A stretch of 64,000 nucleotides of DNA from Miscanthus floridulus (taxonomy: Eukaryota > Streptophyta > Magnoliopsida > Poales > Poaceae). A program made the translations under genes and the position numbers. Of the stretch, positions 1 through 10,520 are shown piece after piece; position 1 is the first letter of the stretch, and each line of letters opens with the position of its first letter. The notes below the pieces were generated by a model. It was not told the DNA's origin, did not search any database, and saw only the letters and a list, made by a program, of their open reading frames with translations. The stretch is from assembly GCF_019320115.1 (NCBI RefSeq), contig NC_089591.1:56048078-56112077 (forward strand), in the 5' to 3' direction.

Positions 1-55
1 GTACTGGCGTCATTTCACAACACTTCCCCTTGATTGAATCTTCCTTGAGATCAAT
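1..55 (-). mobile_element. Copia remnant, left flank of the CACTA insertion
   Basis: This short flank lies outside the CACTA end. Its last three bases (AAT, 53-55) are repeated just after the other CACTA end at 43853-43855. It is inferred to be the continuation of the minus-strand copia remnant at 43856-46600, because the CACTA interrupts one original sequence. It is too short to place within the copia element; the post-pol or LTR-proximal part is the likely position. Confidence 0.5.
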
Positions 56-335
56 CACTACCCTAGATTTGGACATCACTGCCGGCCTCATCACTGTCGG
101 ATTTGTGATAACCGGCAATGATGTACCTTCACTGCCGGTTATGAGTTTGAAAATGAGAAAATGATTGGGGCTGGGCTAAAACCAGCAGTGAAGGACCACA
201 TCACTGTTGGTTTGTGGCTTGAACCGGTAGTGTTTTGGCGGCTACTCATCACTGCTGGTTTAAGCCAAGAGCTGACATAGATTTTGATCTATCACCGTCG
301 GTTCTAGCTAACAACCGACCGTGATAAGCCTACAG
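56..335. repeat. CACTA 5' terminus and subterminal palindromes
   Basis: After the terminal CACTACCCTAGA come repeated short hairpins. Each has the form ATCACTGYCGGTT, a few bases, then AACCGGCAGTGAT, with variants such as CACTGTCGG, CACTGCTGG and CACCGTCGG. In En/Spm-type elements such subterminal repeats bind the element's TNPA-like protein and mark the ends for transposition. The matching cluster at the other end is 43378-43836, and related clusters occur internally. Confidence 0.85.
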
Positions 336-966
336 CACAAAAGGCTACAGCCGTCCTCTGCTTCCTCCTCTCTTCCATCCTGAGAACAGAGGCACGCGTT
401 TGGACCCTTCCCTCCATTGTTGCGTCTGCTCTTCACCATGAAGCAAGAGCTTGGATTTTGAAGAATGGCTTGATCTTTTTGCTTTAAGGTTAGTAACAAA
501 CATCCGCTCCCTTGATTTTGTTGCTTAATTATCTTCATTTTGATGGCTACATTGCTTGATTCTCATTCTAGTTCTTTCTCCATTCTAGAGAGAACTTTTC
601 CAATTGGACATTTGTGCAATGCTCAAATTGTGGTGAATCCATCATCCAAAAGGTTGGTGTCTATGAACACATTTAAATTCCTAGCTAATTATTCCATGGT
701 GGTCAAGATCATCATTGTTAGTATGTGATGCTATAATTAGTTCTTAGACGTAGAGTACAATAGATGTTCTTCATTATTATGCAATAATTGTTTTTTACTA
801 CGATTTTCAATTTACAGGGCCGAGGCTACCAATTTCAATTTTCTAATAATTAGTGTACAATAATGTTTTCCAAAAATGGTACATTCGAGCTACAATTGTT
901 GTTCATGAAGCTCAATTTCTTATTAATTCTTTGTAATTACTGTCTTAGTATTTTTTTTGTGCAGAG
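336..966 (+). other. Leader and probable 5' intron of the transposase gene
   Basis: No supported coding sequence is seen. The stretch is AT-rich and ends in a pyrimidine tract followed by TTTTGTGCAG, a good splice acceptor one base pair before AGATGG, where the transposase ORF starts. The region is therefore read as 5' UTR plus leader intron. The small ORFs here match nothing I recognise. No convincing TATA box was found next to the terminal repeats at this end. Confidence 0.5.
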
Positions 967-1619
967 ATGGATCGAAAGTGGATGCATCTGTCCCGAACGG
1001 ACAAGCAGTACATGCATGGCGTTAGCCAGTTTATCACCGATGCCAAGGCCCATGCTCAGAATGGGAACCTTGTCTTCTGCCCATGCAAAGATTACAAGAA
1101 TCAAAGGAACTTTCATCAAATTGAATCTATACGATCGCACTTGATTACCAGGGGGTTCATGCCAAACTATACGATATGGACTATGCATGATGAGATTGGT
1201 GTGAATGTTCTGTAGAAAAACGATGATGATGTGGACAAGCCTGACGTAGCCATCCACGATGTTGACGAGGAACTCGGTGTCAACACGAAACCTATGGCCA
1301 CAGTTAATAATGTGTTTAGAAACACGCTAGCTGGCGACACCGAGGATAACGGTGGCATTTCTCAGCTGCTACATAATGTAGAGACCGAATGTCTTAGCAA
1401 AAGACAGCTGAGAAAGCTAGAGAAAATGAGACAAGATGGCAAAACACCATTGTATAGGAATTGTCCAATGAGCAAACTAGAAGCAGACATCATGCTGTTA
1501 GAGTTCAAATCGACAAATGGATTGAGCGATAAAGGCTTCGATCAGTTGTTAGGTATAATAAGGAAAATGCTCCCAGATAAAAACAAGTTGCCAGAAAAGA
1601 CATACTTGGCCAAGCAAAT
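967..1619 (+). pseudogene. CACTA TNP2-type transposase, N-terminal part
   Basis: The ATG lies just after a splice acceptor. The first 80 residues match the transposase-associated domain found at the start of plant CACTA transposases: a start MDRKWM, then a Cys-containing CPCKDY motif and a segment around HLITRGFMPNY. One in-frame TAG at 1213-1215 interrupts the frame, which then continues unchanged to 1619. The later part (EKTYLAKQ near 1600) leads toward the TNP2 domain. Gypsy A was inserted here. After its 5-bp duplication the coding resumes at 16071 with two bases of a codon on the left and one on the right. This fragment is inactive on its own. Confidence 0.85.
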
Positions 1620-1734
1620 TGTCGGGGACCTAATACCAGGGTACCCCAGAAGGTGGAACCGATAACCACCGAACGTGAAAAACTTCTAGACGCATAAGGG
1701 CTCCATGTCATCCCTTGTTCGAGTGACAGGAGTC

Positions 1735-2110
1735 CGGTTCTGCCTCGCCCGACACCTTTGGGATGGGCTCGGTCTCGCCCGAGGGCCGAGGGATAAACTC
1801 CGTCTCACCCGACGCCTTGAGGGCGGGCTCGGTCTCGCCCAAGGGCTGAGGGATGAATTCCGTCTCGCCCGATCCCGGAGAGGCGGGGTCAGCCTCACCC
1901 GACGCCTTTGTGGGATAACCCTGCCTCGCCCCAAAAGCTCAAGGCTAATCTCCGTCTCGCCCGACGCCTATAGGGCGGGCTCGGTCTCGCCCGAGGGCAA
2001 AGGGATGGATTCCGCCTCGCCCGATCCTAGAGGGATAGGGTTAGTCTCGCCCAAGAGATAGGGATTGGTCTCCGCCTCACCCGACGGCCCAGAACGAGCC
2101 TCGCCCTGAT
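1735..2110. repeat. GC-rich subrepeats inside the gypsy A LTR
   Basis: Imperfect short repeats built on CTCGCCCGA and GGGCTCGGTCTCGCC recur about every 20-40 bases. The same block is in the 3' LTR at about 14690-15060, with several substitutions. They create long but meaningless open frames on both strands. Their position upstream of the TATA box suggests a U3 enhancer-like array, which is inference. Confidence 0.75.
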
Positions 2111-2786
2111 CGATATCTATCCCTCATAATGATGGGTATAGGACGAGACAAGACGTTCGGGTCAACCATGGCTCCAACGACCATACCCTGCGCCCTGGCA
2201 GGAAGAGGACTGCCAGGGAACGACAGGACTGATGCTTTAGACCCTTCCGGGTGCCGCAGAGCCCAAAAGGTATTACAGGTGCGTGCATCTCACCCTGTAG
2301 AGTTGTAGGCGCCGTCTTCAGCTCTGGGACACGAAACCCAACGAAGATATACGACAACCGCTACGCTCCAAGAACGGATTTGCTATCTCCACGAACGATG
2401 GATATTCCGTTGCCACGCTGTGGACCCGAGGGAGCGGCGCCCTATTCCCGATCCCTTAGGTCCTCCCAGTCAGAAGGCCTTGGCCATGGCGCTACACCGG
2501 GCCTCGACCCCAAATTCTCCCAACAAGGAATCATGGGAACCAGAAGGTGTGTGGAGCAAGGCTGGAGAGAGGCTCATAAGTCAAAATCACTATACTATAG
2601 CCCATACCCTGCGGGCAGCATTCTGTGATTAATCTGACATCCTACAGAGACATCGACAACATGCTAAGCACTCATCTTCCTTCGCACTCATCGGAATGGA
2701 GGACCTGACCAGGTAAACGTGAGCCACATGACTAAGTAGAGTACACATCCTGGAGCCCTCACCCTTGTAAAGCTAGCCCCTTCATC

Positions 2787-2793
2787 TATAAAA
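2787..2793 (+). promoter_or_regulatory. TATA box of the gypsy A 5' LTR
   Basis: TATAAAA within CATCTATAAAAGGGG, followed about 50-90 bases downstream by the likely start of the genomic transcript. It is conserved in the 3' LTR at about 15738-15744. Confidence 0.7.
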
Positions 2794-3115
2794 GGGGATG
2801 CGCTTCCTCCATCAGGGAGGACAGGAAAAATAGGACCGAACAATAGAGCGCACTCATACACACATTCAAGCAGCTACGAAGCTCTTGACCACCTTTTCAA
2901 TCCTTCCATCAGAGACTTAGGACCAGTCCCTCTCTCGACAGTTTGTATCCCTTACTACAGACCGTTCACGGTGCTAATAACACAAGCAGCAACAAACTAG
3001 ACGTAGGGATGTTCCGCTTGAACCAGTATAAATCTTGTGTCCTTTAGCGCACCTTCCGAGCCTAACGCGCATTACTATAAATTTACTTGCCGGTGCTTGT
3101 ACGAAACACCGACAA

Positions 3116-3134
3116 TTGGCGCGCCAGGTAGGGG
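3116..3134 (+). other. Gypsy A primer-binding site
   Basis: TTGGCGCGCCAGGTAGGGG begins two bases after the 5' LTR end, where minus-strand synthesis is primed by a tRNA 3' end. It begins TGG like other plant primer sites but is not the common initiator-Met type. Gypsy B has nearly the same site at 26917-26935. I cannot name the tRNA with confidence. Confidence 0.7.
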
Positions 3135-3161
3135 CTTTGCGCGTTCCAAATCAGGTCTCGG

Positions 3162-6100
3162 ATGGCCACCCACGCAATCACCTGGGCCCCGGGCGCACAT
3201 GTGCATTTCGGTGACCTGGATTTCATCATCACATTAGGAGGAGAGCTGGCGCTGACTCGCTCAGCCACCCCATCTCCCCCTTCCATCAACCTTAGCCGTC
3301 TCAGGCTTGAGGGCCCACCGGACAACTCCTGGGGAGTCCTGTCACCCAAGGAGGCCTCTCACAATGCCACCATGTGTCCGGAAGGGTCCGTATGGAGCGC
3401 CCCGACAGTGTTTCCGTTCGGTCTCCGCAACATTGCGGCAACCGCTGGCCGTCTTCTGGCGCTACGTGTGGTTCAACCACCCACGGACATCGAGTTCGTG
3501 GGGGCAATTGAGCGGGATACGGAGACCCTCTACGAGCTCCTCAACGAGGAGCCGGTATCACTCTCTAGCTCAGATTCCAGTAGGGGGAGCCACCACCCTT
3601 CCCGGGAATGCTATATGACGCAGACCCCCGAGGGTCACGTCGAAAGTGCCTCCAGGGAAGAGGCCACCCCTACAAACAATCCTAACAGCAGATTCGAGGA
3701 AGAGGGGACAGCCCCATCTCACCTGAGGATGGAGCAGCTAAGGGCTCATCAGCAAGAGATCGATGAGGCCGGGCAAGGGCTCACACGGGAATACGCGGAC
3801 ATCAATCGCGAGATTGAACGCCGCAAAGACGGGGGGCGCGCGCGCGCCACAGCCCGCACCGTACATCAAAGGATCCTCACCGACGATGGGGCCTTTCCTC
3901 ACTTTGCCCGAGCCAGCCAAAATATCGCCGCAGCAACCGCCTTGCTGCATGGCCTCTCGGAGGCCACGACGTCAGAAGATCAACATGCTTATCGGGAGAT
4001 TCGCACGTTGCTCGAGCGTGCAGCAGTGCAGCAGGCGGAAAGTTCATTGTCTCGGCGACGCGAACCCGACACCAGCCAGCGCGCGCCCTCAGTGCGTCCC
4101 ACCAAGGACGCATCCGTACACCAAACACCGCCAGCCGACGGGCAGCCCTCCGTCGTCCCTGTACATCAACGCCTCGACCATGGCCGCGACATACGCAGCA
4201 TCATCGATGCCCGGAGACGTGCCCACGGCGACGAGGGAGAAGCAGCGCACCACGGCTATCATCCCCGACGTGGCGGGCGCTACGACAACAACGAGGACTG
4301 AAGCCTGAGCCCCGTCCTGCCAGGCCCTCAGGCTTTTGGCCGGCACATCCTCAACGCTGCGTTCCCCCTAAGGTATCGACCACCTACGAACATTCCTAAA
4401 TATTCTAGCGAAACAAATCCTGGGCTTTGGCTCGAAGACTACTGGCTTGCATGTCAGGCCGGTGGTGCGAGTGATGATAACTTCATTATTCACAATCTCC
4501 CGCTGTTCTTGGCCGACTCGGCATGAGCATGGCTGGAGCACCTACCATCCAATGCTATTCAGAGTTGGGCGGATCTGACTGGGATCTTCGTGGGTAATTT
4601 CCAGGGCACGTACAAACGCCCTGGAAACCCATGGGACCTCAAGAACTGCCGTCAGAAGGCCGATGAAACCCTCTGCGGGTACATCCGGCGCTTTTCCCGA
4701 CAGTGCAATGAGCTCCCGAACGTCGCCGACGCTGATGTGATAGGAGCCTTTCTGTCCGGAACGACCTGCGAATCCCTGGTCCACAAGCTAAGACGCAGGG
4801 GCCTGTGAACCACCAAGGAACTTCTGGACATCGCCACCAGTCACGCCTCTGGAGAGGAGGCGGCCGGAGCCATCTTTGATCGCTCCGACGGAAAGACAAG
4901 GCGGGACGAGGACGCCAGCGAAGGCGCCTCCAACCGCCCCACCAAAGGGAAAAGTAAGAAGCAACGGCGCGACAACTCACTCGTGGCCGCTGCCGACCGC
5001 AAAAGTGGCCGGAAGCCCGCGGAGGGCACTCCGAACCACTTCGAGAAAATGCTCGAGGGGCCATGCCCAAACCACGCCTTCCCGGCCAAGCACCTATACA
5101 AGGAATGCGGCCTTATGCGCAAATACTTGGCTGGAGGCCTGAACAAAGAGGAGCAGGGGAAGGAGCCTGTTCCCACCACTAACGACACGGAGGAGAAGGA
5201 CGACACCTTCCCAACTCCGACCGGTGCCCTCATGATCTTCGGAGGATCAACGGCCTACGACTCCAGGCGCCGCCAGAAGGTCGCACGACAAGAAGTCTAT
5301 ACCGCTGGACCGGCCACGCCAGCTTTTCTCCGGTGGTCGGAATCCGCCATAACCTTTGACCGGACCGACCATCCAGATGCCATCCCACACCCGGGAAGGT
5401 ATCCGCTTGTCGTCGACCCGATCGTCGGTCCAAAGCGGCTCACCAAGGTACTGATGGATGGGGGCAGCGGCCTCAACATCATGTACGCCAAGATGCTCGA
5501 CGAGATGGGCGTCGACCGAACGCACCTCCGTCCCATCCGAGCACCTTTCCATGGCGTCGTGCCTAGAAGGCAAGTTGTGCCACTAGGGCAGATTGACCTG
5601 CCCGTCACTTTTGGGGATCGATCCAATTACCGGACTGAGACCCTCACCTTCGATGTAGTGGGGTTCCCGGGGACTTTCCACGCCATTCTGGGGCGACCAT
5701 GTTACGCGAAGTTCATGGTCGTACCCAATTACACATACCTGAAGCTGAAGATACCGGGCCCCCGTGGGATCATCACCATCGGCACCTCCTTCCAGCACGC
5801 TTACGAGTGCGAGGTCGAATGCTGCGGACACGCATCCGCGGTCATCGCATCCGAAGAGCTCGCCACCCTCAGGGAGGAGGTCATTGAAGGGACACCCGAC
5901 GCAAAGAAATCGTCTGGATCGTTCGAATCGGCAGAGGGCTCCAGGGATGTCCTCTTGGATCCCAGTAGCCCCGAGGGCAAAAAAGTCCGAATCAGGACCG
6001 CGCTCTCCTCTGCATAGGAAAGCGCGCTCGTCGACTTCCTCTGCGCCAACAAGGACATCTTTGCGTGGAAACCCTCGGATATGCCGGGCATCCCGAGGGA

Positions 6101-8049
6101 GGTCGCCGAGCATACCCTCCAGATCCTCCCAGGCTCCAAGCCAGTGAAACAACGCCTGCGCCGCTTCGACGAGGAGAAACGCAAGGCCATCGGCGAGGAG
6201 ATAGCCAAACTACTGGCCATAGGATTCATTAAGGAAGTATACCACCCAGAGTGGTTAGCAAATCCTGTTCTTGTCCGAAAAAAGAGCGGGAAATGGAGAA
6301 TGTGTGTTGATTATACTGGCCTCAACAAAGCATGTCCAAAGGATCCATTTCCTTTGCCACGAATAGACCAAATAGTCGATTCTACCTCGGGGTGCGAAAC
6401 CCTCTGTTTCCTGGATGCATACTCAGGCTACCATCAAATCGCAATGAAAGAGTCCGACCAGCTCGCGACATCTTTTATCACGCCCTTCGGATCATTTTGC
6501 TACGTTTCAATGTCGTTTGGTCTGAAAAACGCTGGGGCAACGTACCAGCGCTATATGCTTAGTTGCTTTGGAGACCTCATCGGGCGAACCGTTGAGGCCT
6601 ATGTCGACGACATCGTAGTCAAATCCAAGCGGGCTGACCACCTTGTCGCCGACCTTGAACGCACCTTTGCGAAGCTCCGGGCGAACGGCATCAAGCTCAA
6701 TCCCGAAAAATGTGTTTTCGGGGTCCCGAGGGGCATGCTGCTCGGCTTCATCGTCTCCGAGCGTGGCATCGAAGCCAACCCAGAGAAGATATCAGCCATC
6801 ACGAGGATGGGCCCGATCCAAAACATAAAGGGGGTTTAGCGGATCACCGGGTGCCTTGCCGCCCTCAGCCGATTCATTTCATGCCTCGGCAAACGGGGAC
6901 TCCCCCTTTATCGACTCCTGAAGAAAACTGACCGCTTCAAGTGGACAGCCGAGGCTCAGGAGGCGCTTGACATGGTTAAACGATTTTTAACTAAGCCGCC
7001 GGTCCTAGTTCCTCCATGCGACGGAGAATCTCTCCTACTGTATATATCGGCCACCACCCAGGTGGTAAGTTCCGCCTTAATAGTAGAGCGAGAGGAAGAG
7101 GGGCACGCCTTCAAGGTGCAGCGCCCTGTATATTTCATCAGCGAGGTGCTATCCGACTCCAAAACCCGCTACTCCCAGATCCAGAAACTCCTCTACACTG
7201 TCCTCATCACTAAAAGGAAGCTACGCCACTACTTTGAGTCACACCCCGTGACAGTAGTGACGTCGTTCCCCATCAGCGAGGTCGTTCGTAGCCATGACGC
7301 TACGGGAAGAACCGCAAAGTGGGCACTCGAGCTGATGGATTAGGGCATTTCTTATATCCCCTGAACGGCGATCAAATCTCAGGCACTAGCTGACTTCATC
7401 GCGGAGTGGACCGAGGTCCAGATGCCACCTGCAGCCGTCGATTAAGAGTACTGGATAATGTACTTCGACGGATCGCTGATGAAGAAAGGCGCCGGAGCAG
7501 GACTAGTCTTTGTATCCCCCCTCGAGGTGCACATGAGGTACATGGTTCGGCTTCATTTTCCCTCATCAAACAATACTGCAGAATATGAAGCGCTCATCAA
7601 TGGCCTGCGAATCGCCATTGAGCTAGGCATCCGACGCCTCAACGTCAGGGGCGACTCTCAGCTGATCGTCAACCAGGTCATGAAAGAATCAGGCTGCCAC
7701 GATACCAAGATGGAGGCGTACTGTCAAGAGGTCCGACGCCTGGAGGACAAATTCGACGGCCTCGAACTCAATCATATCCCCAGGCGCCTCAACGAAGCGG
7801 CCGACACACTCACAAAAGCAGCATCCAGCCGAGAGCCAGTTCCAACAGGCGTCTTCGCCAGTGACCAACACAAACCCTCGGTACGCTACGCGGGGTCGGA
7901 ACAAGCTGACGATGGCCCTTCTAGTTCGACCCCCAAGGCCAATCCGCCAACTGTTCCTCCCGACCCCGAGGTCATGGAGCTTGAAGAAGACCTAGTAATG
8001 GAGTCCGACCCTCCCAATGACTGGAGAACGCTTTACCTCGACTCAGTCC
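3162..8049 (+). pseudogene. Gypsy A gag-pol polyprotein, integrase missing
   Basis: One reading frame runs from the ATG at 3162 to about 8050 without a frameshift. Eight in-frame stops break it, at 4299, 4524, 4806, 6015, 6837, 7341, 7362 and 7443. Domains in order: an N-terminal gag region; the gag core at about 4400-4830; an aspartic protease with a DGGSGLN active-site variant near 5455; reverse transcriptase (about 6080-6840) with YVDD at 6600-6611; a gypsy-type RNase H (about 6970-7340); and an archaeal-type RNase H (MYFDGSL at 7458 to about 7830). The region after the second RNase H should lead into integrase but switches to a foreign sequence. The stops fit C-to-T or G-to-A decay of methylated DNA. 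Confidence 0.92.
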
Positions 8050-8340
8050 TACCACAAGTACTACTGCGGTCGCCGCGCCACGCTCTCCATCGGTGACGTC
8101 CGGGGCGTGTACACGGGCCAGCTCGTCTACTGCGGTCGCCATGCCACGCTCTCCATCGGCGACATCTTTGCTGGATCCTCAAAGGCGCCACCATCTACGA
8201 CGCCTCCACCGGAGCGTCCGGGGACTACGCCATCGTTGTCAGCCGCAACCCCAGCGGCAACGCCACCGCCATGGCGTCTGGGGACTACACCTTCATCCCC
8301 AGCCATAACCCTAACAACGGCGTATGGGCAGGAAACGCCT
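8050..8340 (+). pseudogene. RPL8: Captured ribosomal protein L8 (uL2) gene fragments in gypsy A
   Basis: At 8104-8166 the plus strand reads VYTGQLVYCGRHATLSIG, almost the YTGQFVYCGR-ATLSIG block of eukaryotic cytosolic ribosomal protein L8 (uL2). A second copy of YCGRRATLSIG precedes it at 8062-8094. About 50 bases further, in another frame (8211-8265), ASGDYAIVVSRNP matches the next conserved L8 segment (ASGDYAIVISHNP), and a degraded repeat, ASGDYTFIPSHNP, follows near 8274-8312. The fragment is thus internally duplicated and frame-shifted, so it cannot make L8. It lies in the same orientation as pol and begins where integrase would. This looks like host-gene capture by a retrotransposon. 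Confidence 0.8.
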
Positions 8341-10500
8341 CCCGCCAAGGGAGGAGCGCAGCGAATGACGACGCAGTCAATGACGTACGACGCCCACCGA
8401 CGCCTTTTTTCCTTTAGCAGCAGCGACTCCTCAGCAAGGGCCGCGCGCACCATCTCATCTACGTTGGATAACCTCCAGCTCAACATCACGCACCAGACTT
8501 ACGAGCAAGTTTGTAAGTTTTCTATCTCTCTCTGGCATTACTCTTCCTCACTCAGGAACTACCGCGACGCACGGACGCGTTCGGCGGAAAGGAAGAAGAA
8601 GGAGAGATAGCGGCTCGAAGGCAGAAGGGGAGGTGGGATGAGAACTCCTCTCCCCCTCCCTATTTAAGGAGGAGGCGCTATAACTAAGGAAAGGCAAAAG
8701 GTCGGACAAAAAACCCTCTCCCTTCCCCTTTTTTAATACGTAATCAAAGCTGATTGATATCTAAGGGGACGCGCCGGAAGTGACGGGACGAACCCCAGTC
8801 TATGAGGCGTCCCCCTTTGGTCAAACTAAATACTGCCTAGGTATGGCCCGCCACTAACCCGCTCCGGACGCGGCGATTAAGGCACCCACATAGGCAGACA
8901 ACCTTTTTGCCTCCCCATGCAGGACCACGGACGACCCGATGACGGGACCTTTCAGATCTCCTGGGTCGGCCATTCGGCCCAAAAGACACGACGAATGAAC
9001 GACCAAAGAAAGATAAGCCTCTCAGATTTCTCACTTTATGCGTTAAAATTCGTTCGCAAGATTTCGACCCCGTCAAATAGCAGGGACGCGAACATCACTC
9101 GGGGGCTGCCGAGGATGACTACCAGTCTAGACATCCTCTTCACCCGACCCCTCCATACACTTGAAACTAAGGGCGTGACATACAGGCACAAAGCTTTGAG
9201 TAAAACTAGACGAACTAGCAAACCCTACGCCTCGATAGCTACGGTGTTTCTGTTCACCAGAAAAGTCATACTCAACGCCCCTCGCGTCTCTAGTTTCGAC
9301 GTCTGCCTTCTCAAAGAAGGATCGGAGGGGTCCGCCTATAGTGTCTCCCCCAAAGGAAGAGCTGTCAGGATGCCCAAGATAATCGAACGGCTCGGATCGT
9401 CACCGAGACACGAAAACAAAGAATAGCAATTCTTATGCAGGTTATTCCAACCTCGTCACAAACATCAGGGCCCGGACCCATCTGGTAGGAGCTTTTCCGC
9501 CACTCATACCACCAAGGTAACGTTATCGACCCCGCCTTTATTTTCAATTAAATCTCGCATTCAAAACATTACAGATGCAGAACATTGCATCCCAACGATT
9601 CGTGTTGCACCACGAAACGGCTGTCGCCTCATTTGATATAGACAACCATAGGCTGAGGTTCGAAGGTCGGCCCGCGAAGGGCTCGAGGCCGCCTCACGCC
9701 GAACAGAGCCAGGGAGAGATAACCGAGACGAGCCCCAGCGGCCCTGCCCGACCCCGCTCAGAAGCGAACCGGGACGTCTTGACCTTCTCTCGTTCGATTC
9801 TAACCTCGAGCCAAACCCACAGAATCTCCATCGAGGAGAGGCCATCGGCCCCCCTGAGCTTATCGAACGACTCAGGCATCTGCCGGGAGGCGGGTTAAGA
9901 AGTTGTGGAGTGCCACCAGAGGGCTTTGCCGACCCCATCAGCAAATGATGGACCCGGATTCCGCACGAACGTACCCATTAGCGAGCTCATTGAGCGCGGT
10001 ACTCAAGCCGTCGAGGCAAGTGTCGTTCACTCAGCCCCTCCGATTGTGAAAACCGAGGACGGGGTAACACGCAATTAACGGCCAACCCCTATCAGACCCT
10101 AATAGGGCTCGGGGGCTCGGGCCAAACAATGCAGGGACACAGGTTCAAGGGCCCCACCTTGCCGAGCCCATAGAGTCCCCAGTTGGGATTTCTGTTGGAA
10201 GACAAGGCGGGGATTATTGCGATGACATCCATTGTCACCAAAACCACGATTCCGGTCTCCAGTAACACCCGGCCCCAGCAGGTGCGGGGGTCGGACCTTA
10301 CTCGGGGGCTGTTAAGGTATGGCTACCTCCTCAATCTCCTCGCACTATAATCAGCGGCATAATTCAGGGGAACATATTGGCAAGACCGTAAAAAATCAAA
10401 TCACAAAAAATCAAACAAAACGAAATTAAGACGCAAAAGCATGAAAGGCGTCCAGACTCGAAAAGTACTGACACTTGTCCACATATTACATATAAGCTGT
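8341..10500 (+). other. Gypsy A non-coding region after pol
   Basis: No known domain is seen in any frame; the ORF at 8917-9426 has no family features. A TATA-like CCCTATTTAAGG lies near 8660. The motif CTCGGGGGCT, which also forms the polypurine tract next to the 3' LTR, recurs at about 9099, 10110 and 10302. In Tat-lineage elements long untranslated stretches at this position are usual. Confidence 0.5.
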
Positions 10501-10520
10501 TCTCAAAATTATTCGATTAA

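Larger units (their letters stand above)
1620..3114 (+). repeat. Gypsy A 5' LTR
   Basis: Starts TGTCGGGGACC and ends CACCGACA, giving TG...CA ends with a short inverted TGTCGG/CCGACA. It has the same length as the copy at 14571-16065. The LTR carries a GC-rich subrepeat block (1735-2110) and a TATA box at 2787-2793. The downstream stretch up to 3114 would be the R and U5 part. Confidence 0.95.

Noticed and set aside
56..335. Regular short palindromes that could suggest a CRISPR array
   Set aside because: Units vary in sequence and spacing, have no unique spacers, and match CACTA subterminal repeats; the DNA is plant nuclear.
1705..2061. Open frame of 118 codons, and a similar one at 14626-15012
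   Set aside because: Lies wholly in the GC-rich subrepeats of the gypsy A LTRs; the product is a repeat artefact and both strands are open.
8050..8075. YHKY followed by CGRR read as a further L8 block
   Set aside because: YHKY also occurs elsewhere in L8, but four residues are too few; only the longer matching blocks are used.
8917..9426. ORF of 169 codons after pol in gypsy A
   Set aside because: No domain, biased composition, and it begins at an arbitrary point in untranslated element sequence.
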